Shown: positions 1 to 14,997, numbered from the stretch's first letter. The stretch is 64,000 bases of DNA from Azadirachta indica (GCA_022749755.1 CM040453.1:20903368-20967367), one strand, 5' to 3'. The notes: generated by a model from the sequence alone, not told the origin. Program-made: numbers and translations.

Positions 1-475
1 CTTGTTATTAAAAGATGGATTTGTCTCGCTGTGAGCCAACTATTGTCACTTTTGTCAGCTAGTAGGACTGACTTTTCAACGAGATTCTCCATTGTACATA
101 ACGTAAGGATATAATTTTCAATTGTAAATTTCCCATTGTTTTATGTTGGTGTCAGAAGTTCTAGCAAATGGTGTTAAAAGATTAAAGGAAGTTTTCCTGC
201 AAGATTTGAGAAAAATCGGCGAAAGAAATTAATGTGGCCAATCAATCTTTACAATTCCTTTTTGTTTTTTAGCAGAGGAGCTTCAGTAATTGCTCGTGCT
301 TTAATTGGTCTTTATCTATCTCAATACCTCCGTGGTGCACAAGAAATTACAAAAAAATAATCACAGCCCTTACTTCGAATGCACACTTGATTGAAAGGGT
401 TCATTTTCAAAGCATGTTGTTATATTCATTTGACAATTTTCCTTAAATCAGCCAATTGCTAGTTGTTTGTTTTCA
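1..475. repeat. Upstream segment of subtilase copy A (duplicated unit)
   Basis: This stretch matches 15400-15891, 40000-40430 and, broken by an insertion, 2760-3470. Each copy lies upstream of a subtilase copy, so it is part of the duplicated gene unit. Around 270-330 all copies keep a short open stretch that reads SGGASVIARALI in the 15619-15837 copy. In this copy the frame closes just downstream. I do not recognise a gene in it. At about position 500 the homology jumps straight into a hAT MITE, so about 2 kb present in copy C (15892-17985) is missing here. Confidence 0.7.
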
Positions 476-499
476 AGCTACTGCATTTTACTTGTATTG

Positions 500-927
500 A
501 TCCGAAAATTTCAAATTTTAAAATTTTGAAATCAGACCAGACCGAATAGGAAGAAAATCTCAGACCGTGTTGAACCGATTATATATTAAAATTGGATTAA
601 AATAGGACCGATTGGTTCAATTTTCAAGTCAGTTTGATTTTTAGATAAATTTATTATTTTTTACAAAAATTTTCAGTGCACGAAATGATATCATTTTATG
701 GAAATACAGTAAAACGACATTGTTTAGATGAAAAATTATTAAAAAATAATAAATTTAGCTCGATCTTGGTTTTTTGGAACAAAACCGAAACCAGACCGAA
801 AATTTTAAATTTTTTAATTTACAAACTGAAACTGAACTAAATTGTATAAAATACCGGATCGAATTCGTCAATTCTAGTTTAGTTCCCGATTCGGTCTAGT
901 TTGGTCCAATTTTTCTGTTCACCCCTA
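500..927. mobile_element. hAT-type MITE, left end missing (promoter of copy A)
   Basis: It matches the complete elements at 4006-4466 and 17958-18413. The right end reads CACCCCTA (reverse complement TAGGGGTG, a hAT-like terminus) and is followed by TATTATAT at 928-935, the same target site seen in the other copies. The left end has been lost in a fusion with the upstream segment. The interior is non-coding and rich in GGTTCGGT/CCGAAC-like words. Confidence 0.75.
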
Positions 928-994
928 TATTATATATCTTGCTTGCTTGAAGTACTTTTTTTATTAGTTAGACAAAACAAAACTTTTGGTTACC

Positions 995-1326
995 ATGAAA
1001 AGCAAAAGCTCTCTTCTTCCATGGCTTCTACTGCACTTTCTTACTTTCTCTTTGCAAATTGGCCTCTTAACTTCTTAAGACAAAAGCCGACAAGCAAATA
1101 TTTCTAGTCATGTTACTGTTGTTTTAATTTTATGTCTTAATTCTGTTTAGATTTTCTGTTCTTAATGTCGTGACTTTAGAAGATTAATTCTAACAAATTT
1201 GATCACTTGTTCGTGTATATATATATATATATTTACAAATATATTATACAGACTTATATCGAGTATATAGGAATCAGCTTCAGCAACATCTATTCATACG
1301 AGCAAGCTACGACAAGTCTTTGGCAG
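995..1326 (+). pseudogene. Subtilase (cucumisin-like) pseudogene A, exons 1-2 only
   Basis: Exon 1 starts at ATG 995 and encodes a signal peptide (MKSKSSLLPWLLLHFLTF...), but TAA at 1076-1078 stops it. The expected GT donor after exon 1 is GC (CAA|GCAAAT), as in copy C. Exon 2 is at 1252-1326. It is a decayed form of the segment that in better copies reads TYIVYMG, the start of the I9 propeptide. No later exons follow. The intron runs into a fold-back arm and a hAT fragment, and then the upstream region of copy B begins near 2704. This is a fragment of a protease gene, not a working gene. Confidence 0.8.
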
Positions 1327-1659
1327 GTTATATACATATATATAATCACTTAAAAGTTGTGAGTAATTTTTATTTAAGAATTATCGGGTGTCAGTCAATA
1401 AAGGGTTGATAAAAGACAAACTAAAAATCTGGTCAACTCTACTACATTTAACTTTTTATATAAAAGATAGTTTAGCAAATTAATTTTTTTGTAATTTTTT
1501 TAAATAAAAATATATTTTTTACTATTATTTGTATTGCTACTCTTTTATATAATAACAATAAAAATAGAGGGTTGATAGGCAGATACCCCCTATGAATTTC
1601 ATTTCCGTTAGTCGATCAATTAATTTATTATCATTTGTATTGCTACTCTTTTATATTTT

Positions 1660-2351
1660 ACTTAATTATAACAATTTACTCTCTATTTCAATATTTTTTA
1701 CAATATAATTTTTTTTTAAATATAACAATTTAGTCCTATATTTAATATTTTTTCACAATATACTCAAAAGTAAATATATTTTTAATTTGCTATTTCAATA
1801 GAAAATTTGGAAAAGAAAATATTTTTAAAAAATTTAAATAATGAATTAGATTAAACTCATGTTAAAATATTTATAACATTTTTTTTGTAATAAATTTGAT
1901 ATTGAATTGTTAAAAAAAATTTTAAACATATTTTAATATTTTATTCTTATATTAATATTTTTATTTAAAAGATTATATTAAATTTATTACATTTTCTTCA
2001 TAAAAATTATGAAGATATAAATAAAAAAAAAAAAAAAAAAAAAGAAAAAATTTAGTATCATCTATTAATAGAATTAGTAATTAGATATATTTTATATTCT
2101 TATTAACCAATTTAGTGTAATTTTAATTAAAAAATAGAAAAAGAAGAAAATTTTTATTATTTTTTTGTTTTTAACATATATATAACATCTATTTATATAT
2201 TATATTTTTATTTATATTTTCATATATTTTTAATATTTTTTCATAATATAATCATGACTAAATAAATTTTTTAATTTGTTATTTTAATAAAAATTTTAAA
2301 AAAATACAATTATTAAAATAATTTAAATAATGAGTTAAGTTACACTCATAT
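1660..2351. mobile_element. Left arm of a long fold-back element
   Basis: AT-rich sequence matching the left arm of the fold-back at 19165-22262, including the repeated words AACAATTTAGTCC and TTCACAATATACTC. The right arm is absent here because the nested hAT element is cut off near 2704. Long poly-A runs (about 2022-2042) lie inside. Confidence 0.65.
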
Positions 2352-2704
2352 TAAAAGTGGCAAATAGACCGGATCGGGCCGATCAGGTCCATGAAATTAA
2401 AGCCCAAGTAGGTTGGCGTGCTGGGCCTGTGCTTGGGCTGGCCTGTGGGCCATGCTAGGTCGACTAACGGGCTATTTTGACTTTGGGTTGGCTTTGCAAA
2501 ATTATTTTAAAATTTTGACAATAAAAATAATCGAATACAAGACATCAAACAATAATTAGAAAAATTACCATTAGGTCAATGACATTTATTTCTAAAACTT
2601 CTAGAAATAAACAATATTTAACAAATAGTACATCTTTAATTTATATTATTAAAATCAAAATTATTAATTAATAAAAAAATAATTTTATAATTTATGATGA
2701 TTCA
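2352..2704. mobile_element. hAT element, left 350 bp only
   Basis: It begins after the target copy ACTCATAT (2344-2351) with TAAAAGTGGCAAATAG, a variant of the hAT terminus seen at 19948, and continues with the same GC-rich GGCC/GGGC subterminal words. Homology to 19948-20390 stops near 2704, where the sequence joins the upstream unit of copy B. Insertion at the same site as in copy C shows that the transposition came before the A/C duplication. Confidence 0.75.
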
Positions 2705-3470
2705 AAATTTGATAGAAGGAACTTGCATAAGAAAATAGAAAATTTATGCTTATTAGATATCTCAATCCTGTTACTAAAAGATGGACTTATCTGACTTTGG
2801 GCCAATTATTGTCATTTTTGTCAGTTAGTAGGGTTGGTTTTCAATGAGATTCTCCATTGTACAAAACATAAGGGTATAATTGTCAATTTCAAATTTCCCA
2901 TAGTTTTATGTCGGCGTCAGAACTTCTAGCAAATGGTATTAAAAGATCAAAGGAGATGAAGACAGGGAGTTGAATGATAGTTTCCAAAAATTAGCAAAAT
3001 CCTTTTTTTTTCCTCTTTTTCTACAATGTCATCCATGTCTCTTTCTTACACTCCCGTTAATGTTAACCAAACATATTTTAAATAATTATTGAGTTGCCAA
3101 TAATTAATAAGATGGAAAATATATTTAATTTGCCTAAATTATTAATTTCTAACGAGAAAGTTAAGAGTCACTATCATATTAATTAACCTTTTAATTCACT
3201 TTTTGATAATCACTATCACATTAGCTTTCTAAATAGTCGCTATCATATTAATTAACATTTTAATTAATTTTTTGTAATCACTATCAAATTAACTTTCTAA
3301 ATAGTCACTATCACATTGCACTTCCGCGGACATAAACTCATCTGAGTGTTTTAGTTTCAACAGGGAGCAATGGCGGAAGTTTTCCTGTGAGATTTGAGAA
3401 AAATCGGCAAAAGAAATTAATGTGGCCAATCAATCTTTATAGTTCCTTTTTGTTTCTTAGCGGAGGAGTA
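2704..3470. repeat. Upstream segment of subtilase copy B, interrupted
   Basis: Positions 2704-2948 and 3376-3470 match 15352-15660. Between them is about 425 bp not present in A or C, including a tandem repeat at 3166-3317. The segment ends at 3470, where a MITE remnant starts. Confidence 0.65.
3166..3317. repeat. Tandem repeat, 68-69 bp unit
   Basis: Two full units and part of a third start at 3166, 3235 and 3303. Each begins AGTC(A/G)CTATCA and ends CTTTCTAAAT. The repeat lies in the segment unique to the upstream region of copy B. Confidence 0.75.
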
Positions 3471-3625
3471 AATTAAAAATTATCTAATGGTTAAAAATGA
3501 ATGAAGTTTGGTCAAAAAACTTATGTGACATTGACCGAAATATTAAGGAGCAAAGTGATGATTTTCAAAACATTTGAGGATACTAATCTAAATGATATTT
3601 TCTGAAACATGAGGAATTAAAATGA
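3470..3625. mobile_element. Right part of a MULE-like MITE
   Basis: It matches the right arm of the element at 17189-17613 (words TTATCTAATGGTTAAAA and GTTTGGTCAAA). The left arm is missing, so this is a remnant. Confidence 0.6.
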
Positions 3626-4005
3626 AATTACACCATTAACTCACCTACCATTAATACCCATTTGTCAAAGTAATAATGGTGAACCATATACGATTTTTAT
3701 TAAGCCGTTTCTACTATCATTATTACTAGCTTGTAATTGGTAGTTTGAATTTGCAAATTAAGGATATATTTGCATCATTAATTTCAATAATTGTATCAAG
3801 ATACGTAAGAAATAAGACATAAAATTAATAAGTTTAATAATTATCTTTTATATACGATCGAGACCTTTAAGTATAAACAATTAATTGAATTAAAAAATTA
3901 TAAAATTTGGTAGACTGTAATGATAGCTGAGATTCGTTTTCATTTCATATATGCATATATATATATATATTATATTTGGGGTGCGTATATATATATATAT
4001 TATAT

Positions 4006-4466
4006 TTGGGGTGGGTACAGTCCGGTTTGGTTTGAGTTTTTGAAAGAACGGATCAAACTCAAAAATTTCAAGTTTTAAAATTTTGAGATCGGACCGAACT
4101 GAATAGAAAGAAAAAACCAGACCGTACTAGACCAATTACATATTAAAATCGAATTAAAATCGGATCAATCAGTTTGATTTTTGGGTAAATTTACTATTTT
4201 TTTAAAAAAATTTTAATGTATAAAACTACGTCGTTTTATGAAAATATAATAAAACAACGTTGTTTAGATTAAAAAATATTAAAAAATAATAAATTTGGTC
4301 TGCTTCGAGTTTTTTAAACCAAAACCAAAATCGAACCAAAAATTTTAGATTTTTTAATTTAAAAACTGAAACCGAACCGAATTGTATATAATACCGGACC
4401 AAACCTGTCAATTTCGGTCTGGTTCTCGTCCAATTTAGTTTGTTCCGGTTTTTCTATCCACGCTTA
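4006..4466. mobile_element. hAT-type MITE in promoter of copy B
   Basis: The ends are TTGGGGTGGGTA and CCACGCTTA, flanked by TATTATAT (3998-4005) and TATTATGT (4467-4474), an 8-bp target duplication with one change. It is the same element at the same site as 17958-18413. The AT run and the first bases of the MITE just before it are partly duplicated (TATATTTGGGGTG occurs twice, near 3971 and 4001). Confidence 0.85.
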
Positions 4467-4540
4467 TATTATGTATCTTGCTCGCTTGAAGTATATATAT
4501 ATTTTTTTTCAAATTAGACAGAACAAAACTTTTGGCTACC

Positions 4541-7265
<2,725 letters not shown>

Positions 7266-8104
7266 TCGCGCGACAAGAGAGCACGGCCGCACACTCACAG
7301 CTACACCAAAGAAGCATATGGCAGCATTCATAGCACACTTGAACGTGCCATAGTGCACCTACGCAACCCCTATACATATCCCCTACATTTCTCTATTTTT
7401 CTTCTTCACTCTTTGTTTGCGTTTTCTCCCCTAAAACACAAAATATATCCTCTCAAACACATTCCCCTTTGCATCACTTCCCAAACACAAACTTTTGTTC
7501 AAAACTTGTACTCACTTCAATCAATCTTCATACTATAATACATCCTTATTCAAAATAACCAATTACCTAATTAAGCACAAAATAAACAAAAATCTCCATT
7601 ATTGCAAGAAATTAGGAAATTGTGGTGAAAGCAAATTTTTGGATATTATCTTCAATCTTGGATTTTCACATCAATTTCAAGTAAATCCTCACTTTTGTAC
7701 AACTTCATTATTAATTTGAATTTAAATTGAGTAATGGATTATGGTGTTTGTGGGAAAGCTTGAAGTTGTTAGGTTGATGTTGTTGGTTGAGAATTATGTG
7801 GAAGTTATTGAATCAATATCATATTAAAAGTAATTGGAGTCATTAGTGTACTGTTAAGGTGAGGTAGGAAGCCTCAAAATTGACATTGGGTGGGTTGCTA
7901 AAAAGAGAATACCAAGTGTGTGACAAAATAATTGAGTGAAAATTAGTGAAGATTTCTTAAGTTTCATTATTGGGAAACACTTGAAAAAATGTAGTGGGAG
8001 TTCAAGGAGTATAATAGAAGTTTTTTGGGTAAGGAACAAAGCGGTAGAAGAAAGTAGGCATTCCAAGTGTTTGGGGAATTGCCGAAAGAGAATTTTGAGT
8101 GAAA

Positions 8105-8930
8105 ATGGCACCAAAAAAAAGGTAATACTTCGCAAGCTCATCGCGTTTTGATAGTAGAAGATTTATCTTATTTGAAGCGAAGAAAAAGTTTAATAAATTT
8201 AAGGATGATCGAAAAGCGATTGTAAGAGTGAGAGAGAACTTTGAAATTGCAAACAGGACATAAAAAAATTTTAGAATTCATCTGGGCTCGAAAGTGGGAA
8301 ACACTCACCAATTATCCAACTCAAGCAATAGTATCATTAGTGAAAGAGTTATACGCTAATGCTATAGTGAGTAGAGAAAATTATCGATTGTTTGTTCGGG
8401 GTAAAAGGATTTCATTCAGTTCAAAGGCCATAAATGCACATTATGGCCTACGTCCTATCGATGAGAATGAAGATTTATACGATACATTTAGGAAGGATTA
8501 AGACAACTACAAAATGATCATTGAAAAATTATGTGTTTTGGGCATTCAGTAATTGCAAGGTCGCGGCAAAACTTATAAATCTCTCACCTTTCTAGAAAAC
8601 ACACTTAATAGATATGCCAAGGCATGGCATAAATTCATTTGCTCCAATCTTATGCCCACTTCTCATCTAAACGAAGTCACAGCAAAGCGAGCTGCCCGGT
8701 TTTATTGTGTTTCTGCGAAAACTTAATTGACATAGGAAGGGTCATAAGAGAAAGCTTGATCAACTTTATTGAAGCCAAGACAATGGGTGGACACATACAC
8801 ACTTGCCTTGTCATTGCCTTATATTTAAAAAGAAGGGTAAAGGTTGATAAAATGGAACACAAATTGGATCCAAAACCTCCGATTGATAGCTTTTTACCAT
8901 TTCTAAGTTCACTTGTTGGGTAGAAGGTAT
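8105..8930 (+). pseudogene. Retroelement ORF remnant with Transposase_32-like domain
   Basis: A start at ATG 8105 reads MAPKKK and is followed by frameshifted SSSRFDS-like sequence, the usual opening of these plant retroelement proteins. From 8241 the frame reads ...YANAIVSRENYRLFVRGK and SFSSKAINAHYGLRPI, then TAA. The next part (8580-8900) gives RYAKAWHKFI, EVTAKRAARFY and IDIGRVIRESL in shifting frames. This order of motifs (expansion-like helix, VRG..I.FS...IN..lgL, W..FI, ..RA.l.Y.i) is typical of PF20167. Stops and frameshifts show that it is dead. Confidence 0.65.
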
Positions 8931-9451
8931 ATCCATTTGATCCGATTTATGGTCTCATATAGACGGAGAAAAAAAAATTCCACCGCCATGCAAACCATTG
9001 CTTTGCCTTGGAAGGATTCACTGAATACATTTCTCGCTCGAGTATTGGTTAGCTTATCAAGCAAGATTATAGCGTTAAGAAAATCCTTATGAAGGCCTAC
9101 CAACTCCCCCATGTGTCAATTAAAGTGATGAAGCTGGTCCTTCCAACTCATCTCACAAAGATACCACTCAATCTAGGATCCCCGATATGTATTAACGAAT
9201 CATCCAGTAAGGGTAAAAAATCCACGACATCCGGCAAGAGTAAATAAGAATGTGTCAATACCAAGTAGAGTGCTTCAATACCTCTCGTTTATATCTATAA
9301 AGCTTGTACCCAAATTCAAAGCTTCCACTGCTCCACAATTTTCCCCTGCACAAAGAGATGAGAATGATAATGCATAATTAGATGTGAGATTTTTACATCT
9401 TGCCTCCCAAGTATAGCTTCCTTCCTTTCTCCTTTGCTTGTGCCTATGGTT

Positions 9452-9490
9452 AAACATTGAGGACAATGTTTATGTTAAGTTTGGGGGAGG
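9452..9490 (+). other. Palindrome plus purine tract in retroelement interior
   Basis: AACATTGAGGACAATGTT is an interrupted palindrome, followed by AAGTTTGGGGGAGGG. A related module (GAGGACAAG...AAGTTTGGGGG) occurs again at 10838-10866 right before the LTR. The inner copy could be an old or additional polypurine tract. Confidence 0.55.
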
Positions 9491-10853
9491 GAATCTTATT
9501 ATAAAAGTGTTTGATGATTGCATTGTTAAAGCCACCAATCACACACAAAATTTTTCAATTAACAATTTAATTTTCATATTTTTAGTAGTGTTTGTCTTTG
9601 CATTTGTGCTAATATGGTTGCATTTGTTTTCTTTAAGGCTTTTCTTTTCTTTGTCCTTGTGAATGAAATCCTTTTCCTTTAAGTTGGACAATTTTTTTTA
9701 TTTTCATTTGAGTGTGTTTTTGTCTATTTGAATGAAAAGCCAACGATATAATCATGATTGAGAATGCTTAAATTATGAAAAAATATAAATGTTATCTTAC
9801 TCTTTGTGTTTGACTTGTTGGCAAATTTATTTTACTTGATGGTTCCTTAAAAATTTTGAGCGCTTAGTCACGAGTATTGTATTGTTTGGAAATTTATAAA
9901 AGGCTTACGCAAACTAAGTAAGCTTGGTTGGGTTTATCAAATTGTAGAACTTATTTGATTGTCACTTGAAGTGAAATTCTAGGGTAGGGAAATGAATTAG
10001 GCTGTTGCTGATGTGTTTGAGCCTTTCAAACCAACCTTGAATGAATTGATCCTTCGATCAACCCCTTGAACTTGAAATCACCTTTCTTTTGTTTTCACCC
10101 ATATAAGAGCTAGCCTAATAATAAAAATCAACACCTTCATTAGGACCACGATATTTCTAAAGCTATCTAATTAAGGAAGGATGGAGGGAGCATGAGAGAA
10201 TAAAGCCAAACTCTTACCAACTAACTAGGTATCATGCCTAAGTAAGCATAGAAAACTCAAGTCAAAAGGTAAGAGTAAGGCTAATTAAAAAAAAATTGTA
10301 AATAAAATCAATTTTAGATTGTCAAATGTTGGGTGAATAAAGAAAGGAATTTACAAAGATGCGTTGATTATGAGAGGGAATAAAGGGATTAAAGATAAAT
10401 TTCTTGGGTGGTTGAGGTATTTAGGGTGCTTAAACCTCACTTAAAAATCTAAACTCCCTACCTTGACCTTGGCCTAACATTATAAGCATAATTAAGTCAT
10501 AAAAGTCCCTGATGTGGTATCCTGTCATGAAAAACTAAGTCTATGGAATTCCCTAACAAGTCAAATTAAGTTTATTTGTTTGTATAAACTAATTCAGATT
10601 GAAGGATGATCAAGTCTAAGTGACAATTCACACACGCACAAGGAACCTTTCAGTAGGATGGTAATTGTTGCTCAAGTTGAACTTTAAGATGAAATGACTA
10701 CATTTTGAAGTTTTCCTCAATGTAAGTATAAGGCTTAATTTTGATCAAGAGTATGCTCAAAAGTTTAATTAATCTCAAGTATAGAAATCATAGATTAAAT
10801 TCCTTTATCTCTTTTTTCGTTTGGTTTGATTTGCTCGAGGACAAGCAAACATT

Positions 10854-10869
10854 CAAGTTTGGGGGTATT
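10854..10869 (+). other. Polypurine tract of the LTR retrotransposon
   Basis: CAAGTTTGGGGGTATT sits directly before the LTR start TGATAAGTG, the position of the plus-strand primer in LTR elements. Confidence 0.7.
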
Positions 10870-12248
10870 TGATAAGTGCGTAGAATACGTGCTTATAATT
10901 CACTTTTAGACTCAAATTGTTTGATAATTCTTCAAGCTTTGTTAACATTTGATGTGTTTGAGCTACATTTGTGTAGAAATGATAGAACTTGGTCATCCAA
11001 AATGATTTTGGCTTAAAAAAGGATTGAACAGTCAAAAAAAGATTTAAAGAAGTCTAGAGAAGGATTCGGACCAAAATGCAAGATGTCTGGGGGCCAAAGT
11101 GGAGAGTTTTAGGGACCAATTTGACATGTTTTTAAAAGAAGGAAAGCCATGCATACACTCCCACGCCATGCATTCTACCTCTAGGCAGAATTGATGGCAC
11201 GGCCGCACCACCCCTTCTACCCCCCTTTATGCCCCTTGCGCCTCTTGGTTTCCAACATGACTTTTTTTGTCTTAATTTAAGTCGTAGGATCATGCTTTGA
11301 TAGCCTAATTTAGGTCTGAATTAGGTTTATATCTTTTGAATGGTTGAGCCACCAAACCCTTTTGGAAGGGGGATTTCTTGAGAGAAAAGGAAAGAAGAGA
11401 GAGATAGAAAGAAATCTATAGAGAAATCTATAGAGAAAGAGTTGAGTGGGAGAAGGATGATGATGCAAGAATAATTTCCGGAAGAACAAAGCTCTCCAAA
11501 TTATAGTTTTATCTCTTCCTTTATCTTACTTTTTCTTGAATTGAAAAATCCTATGAATGTTGAAATTATGTTATCAATTGTTGAACTCTTAATATTTGGT
11601 TTTAAACTCTTTCTCACGGTTGGCTAAATTTTAATGTTTAGGGCAATGATTTGACCAATTAAAAGCATCTATATTTTGAAAGTATATTATTTTTTATTAA
11701 TATTCTCTTGTTACTATTTGTCATGATTATGATGCTTTTAATTAACTGGCCATTAATTAATTGAACTATGGACCAATGAATATCGAGAAGTACTTATTGT
11801 ATTTAGATCATATGACAAATACCATAAATTGTATATTAAAAAGAAGTGTATTAATATGGTTTATGTAGTGTCATTAGTGATTACTATTGGTCATAATGCA
11901 TTTTGCTTTAATTTGCGTTTACATAGAGATATAGTAAATGCGTAAACGTGAAATAGTTTCGATTGATCTCAAGAGAGACTATCGAATAAAATAGAGTAAT
12001 TTTACTAGCTATATGGGTAATTAATCAAAATAGTATAACTTGAAGAAGTAGATGCGATTAAATAGGATCAAGTCATTAGCCCTAGACCTTGTATTAATTG
12101 AAATCTCCATTTCGTTTTGTTTATTACTTTTTAGACTATTTTACTTTCTCATCCAAATCACAATATTTTCTTCAAATAAATTTAGAGTTAATCATCGTTG
12201 GTGCTTATTAGATTAACACTTCTCATAGGAATGATGCTTCACTTATCA
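10870..12248 (+). mobile_element. 3' LTR (1379 bp) with 9-bp terminal inverted repeats
   Basis: It starts TGATAAGTG and ends CACTTATCA, perfect inverted repeats with TG...CA ends. The last about 320 bp recur inverted at 37722-38057 and 62324-62640. No second LTR is present in the window, so age cannot be estimated from LTR divergence. Confidence 0.85.
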
Positions 12249-12441
12249 CTATATTATTTGTTGGCAATAACATGCACTTTCATTAGTAGATCATTCATCA
12301 ATTACAAGATTAGGTTTTGAACCCATGTTGTTGAAATCATTCACATAAATTAATAATTGGTCAATAACTTGCTATATATATAATTAATTTCAAAGAAAAT
12401 GAGTCAATTGCAGGAATGAAAGATACGCAGAGATATATAAC

Positions 12442-13640
12442 CTGCCAGCAACTTGTCGTAGCATGCTTAAGGGAGAGACGATGTGGAAGTTTGGTCTTGC
12501 CCGTGGGGCCTATTTCCCATATACATGATATAAATCTGCATTATATATCAAAGATATGTACCAATTTCTAAGAACAAGAAGGAAGAAAACTCTCTTGCTA
12601 GCTGACTTCTAGCATGAATTATAGCACAATAAAGGAACAGAAAAAAATCTATGGTTAATCAAAGAAATTATAAAAAGTTAATTATAGTGATTAACTCAAG
12701 TATTTGCCTGTTCAAACTAAATTTTCTTTCAAACAAAGTAATAAAATCAATAAAGCAAATGCTTTCAAATACCATGGAAACCACACGTCATTTTGTTTAG
12801 AAAACAAAGAAATGAAATGATACAATACTACATGGGGTGAATTTCATCAGCCGAATACAATAGCACAACCCAATATCCCGTAAGCAAATTTACTTAGGTG
12901 TATTTGGCCCTTATTCTTCAATGTTTACAGGAATAGAAAGTCCAGTAAATCCATTACGTTTCTTGCAAGTATACTTGTATATTCCAAAATTGATGCCATA
13001 GTCAAAAACTATAAATTTATAAGTTGTATCAATTATATATATGGACGAATAAACCAAATATCGATCGAGATGTGCATGCCCTAGTCATGCGTTGCCAATG
13101 CATTTCAAACAAAAAATTAAATGAGGAAATGATCCAGCAAACAAAAACTCTTGCCTGCCTAAAAGATTCCATGTGCGCTAAAAATTTCTACCTTAGACTT
13201 TTACTATTTCTTGTATGAAATTGAAGCCAAGTAAGGGTCAGCAGCACCCAGCACTAGCTAGGTAAATCACATAAAATTTATCAAAATCCAATAACAAAAT
13301 TTTGAAAATCACAAGACATGGAAACCAAACTTGGAGAGTCCTACTTTTTACAATGGTAGCTAGATTTAGAATCCAAGCAGAACCTGTTTCGTGTAAACCT
13401 AAAAGGAAACAAGCACATTGCCAAAAGTGCTTCCATGTGCATGTTCTTTCTCTTTTCAATTTCACTTTTTTAACTTTTCTTGAGAAACAAACATGGGGTG
13501 CATAAGAGAAAAAATATAAACTAAATAATTACCATAAACATTATTCAATGGCAAATCGTGATGTTTTGTTAATTGAAAATGTTGCACACAGAGAGTTCAG
13601 GTATAAACTGTTGAAAAAAGAGAGACCGTGGTTTATATAG
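12442..13640 (-). pseudogene. Truncated subtilase pseudogene E (first copy, minus strand)
   Basis: Exon 2 lies at 12442-12535 (minus). It reads QIYIMYMGNRPHGQDQ and then frameshifts: a 1-bp deletion relative to the inverted copy at 37434-37528 produces TAA. It has an AG acceptor and a GT donor. This is the beginning of the I9 propeptide of a cucumisin-like protease. A TATA box at 13632-13640 marks the promoter. Exon 1 with the signal peptide was not identified. Downstream, a degenerate exon-3-like stretch lies near 12310-12350, and the gene then meets the retrotransposon LTR at 12248. The gene converges on copy B. Confidence 0.75.
13632..13640 (-). promoter_or_regulatory. TATA box of pseudogene E
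   Basis: On the minus strand it reads CTATATAAA, about 45 bp from the end of a MULE-like MITE and upstream of a pyrimidine-rich leader (TCTCTC). The same box is at 36335-36343 and 61014-61022. Confidence 0.6.
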
Positions 13641-13685
13641 CCTTAAATAAAGAGTAAATTAAAAAACAGAATGACTGAGAATGTT

Positions 13686-14446
13686 AAAGGGCATTGTGCT
13701 TTACTCCGGAGGTTTTGGACGAAAGTCAACATATCCTCTAGATTTTAAAAAAAGTAAGATATCCCTCATATTTTGGAGAAAGTCAACATACTTTTTTGAA
13801 AATATTATTCATATTTTAATTTGACTATTTTATTCATTTACCATTAAAAATATAAAATAAAATAATTATATTATTTTTATTTTTTACTTAATAATCAATA
13901 TAATCTTCTTGTGACATTTAAATTAAAAAAAAATTATAATAATATTTCAACCTTTAATTATTTCTTTCCTTCAAAAATTATAATCAAATAATTGTATCCA
14001 ATTATATACAATTTCTAAAATATATCCTATTATTAAAATAATTTATTTAAAAAATTATGTATAATTAATTGTAGAATTTTTCATAACATAAAATTTGTTT
14101 TCAAAATTTCTTAAATGTTTACACCATTATACATAGACAATATTAATTATACATAATTTTTAAATTAAATTATTTTACAATATGATATATTTTAGAAAAT
14201 TTGTAATTAAATATTATATAAATTTGACAATAAATTTGAAAGAACAAATAATTAAGGGTCAAAATATTATTATTTTAAATATTTTTAGTAGTAGAAGGTA
14301 AAATACTCAAATTAATATGTAAAAATAGTAATTCAAGAGAATATTTTAACTTTTTCTAAAATTTAGAGGTATTTTACCTTTCTCAAAAACTCAAAAAATG
14401 TATTAACTTTTTTCAAAAGTCAGGAGTAAAATACAATATCCCCTTT
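13686..14446. mobile_element. MULE-like MITE with long inverted arms
   Basis: The ends are AAAGGGCATTGTGCTTTACT and, reversed, AAAGGGGATATTGTATTTTA. Inner parts are also inverted (ATACATAATTTTTAAA-type words on both sides), so the about 760-bp element folds back over most of its length. No coding capacity. A clear target duplication was not found. Copies lie at 35530-36289 and 60208-60968. Confidence 0.7.
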
Positions 14447-14997
14447 GAAACAATAAAAGCTTTTGAATTAATGGTATTTGTATTTCTTTGAATTTATAAT
14501 AAAAACAATTTTAGTTGTTGGTTGTTGAACTCTGTTTGAAACGTCACTATTAACGGTATTAAAATCTCTCTCAATTGATCCACTCCCTACTATAATCATT
14601 GTGTATATTTATATACTTATTCCCCTAATTATACACATTAAAAATTTGACAATCCTCTAAAATTGACTCCAAACGATAGGTAATAAAAGTGCACTACTAA
14701 TTTCTTCATCATCTACCAATTTATAATGTTAAATTTCATTAAGCTAAGAGTTTGTTAATAAAATTAATAATTTTATTTTCATAAATTAGAAAAAAAAAAT
14801 TTTTTTGATAAGTTTGATTTCAAGAATATAATAGTGTGGTTTCAAGATTTTTACCCCTAAAAAAGGAGTCATGTAATGTTGTACTTCAAAGGGTTTATCT
14901 TAAGTCATTCATTTAGAATAGGGAAAAGAGAAAGGGCCCAATCACCGTAAACTTAATCAAAGTAAGTTGGTCTATTCAATGATGATCTAAATTGGTC
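14447..14997. other. Intergenic; end of the inverted duplication
   Basis: Homology to the inverted locus (35292-35529) ends near 14697 at GTGCACTA. The following 300 bp, up to the start of the large direct duplication at 14998, show no recognisable feature. Confidence 0.6.

Larger units (their letters stand above)
7266..12248 (+). mobile_element. LTR retrotransposon, 5'-truncated and non-autonomous
   Basis: A complete 3' LTR (10870-12248) is preceded by a polypurine tract and by an internal region of about 3.6 kb. The 5' LTR is missing: the element starts directly at the subtilase junction at 7265/7266. The internal region has decayed reading frames related to the 'putative plant transposon protein' domain (Pfam PF20167, Transposase_32), but no reverse transcriptase, integrase or protease was seen, so it depended on other elements. 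Its 3' end lies inside the truncated minus-strand subtilase E. It belongs to the TGATAAGTG-type plant LTR elements, probably gypsy-related (inference). Confidence 0.8.

Noticed and set aside
3166..3317. CRISPR-like array
   Set aside because: Direct adjacent repeats with no spacers, in a plant nuclear context.
13024..13218. 64-codon open frame MYQLYIWTNK..., also at 36752 and 61353 in reverse
   Set aside because: It is present three times only because the locus was duplicated. It lies antisense in the leader or intron of E and has no recognisable family.
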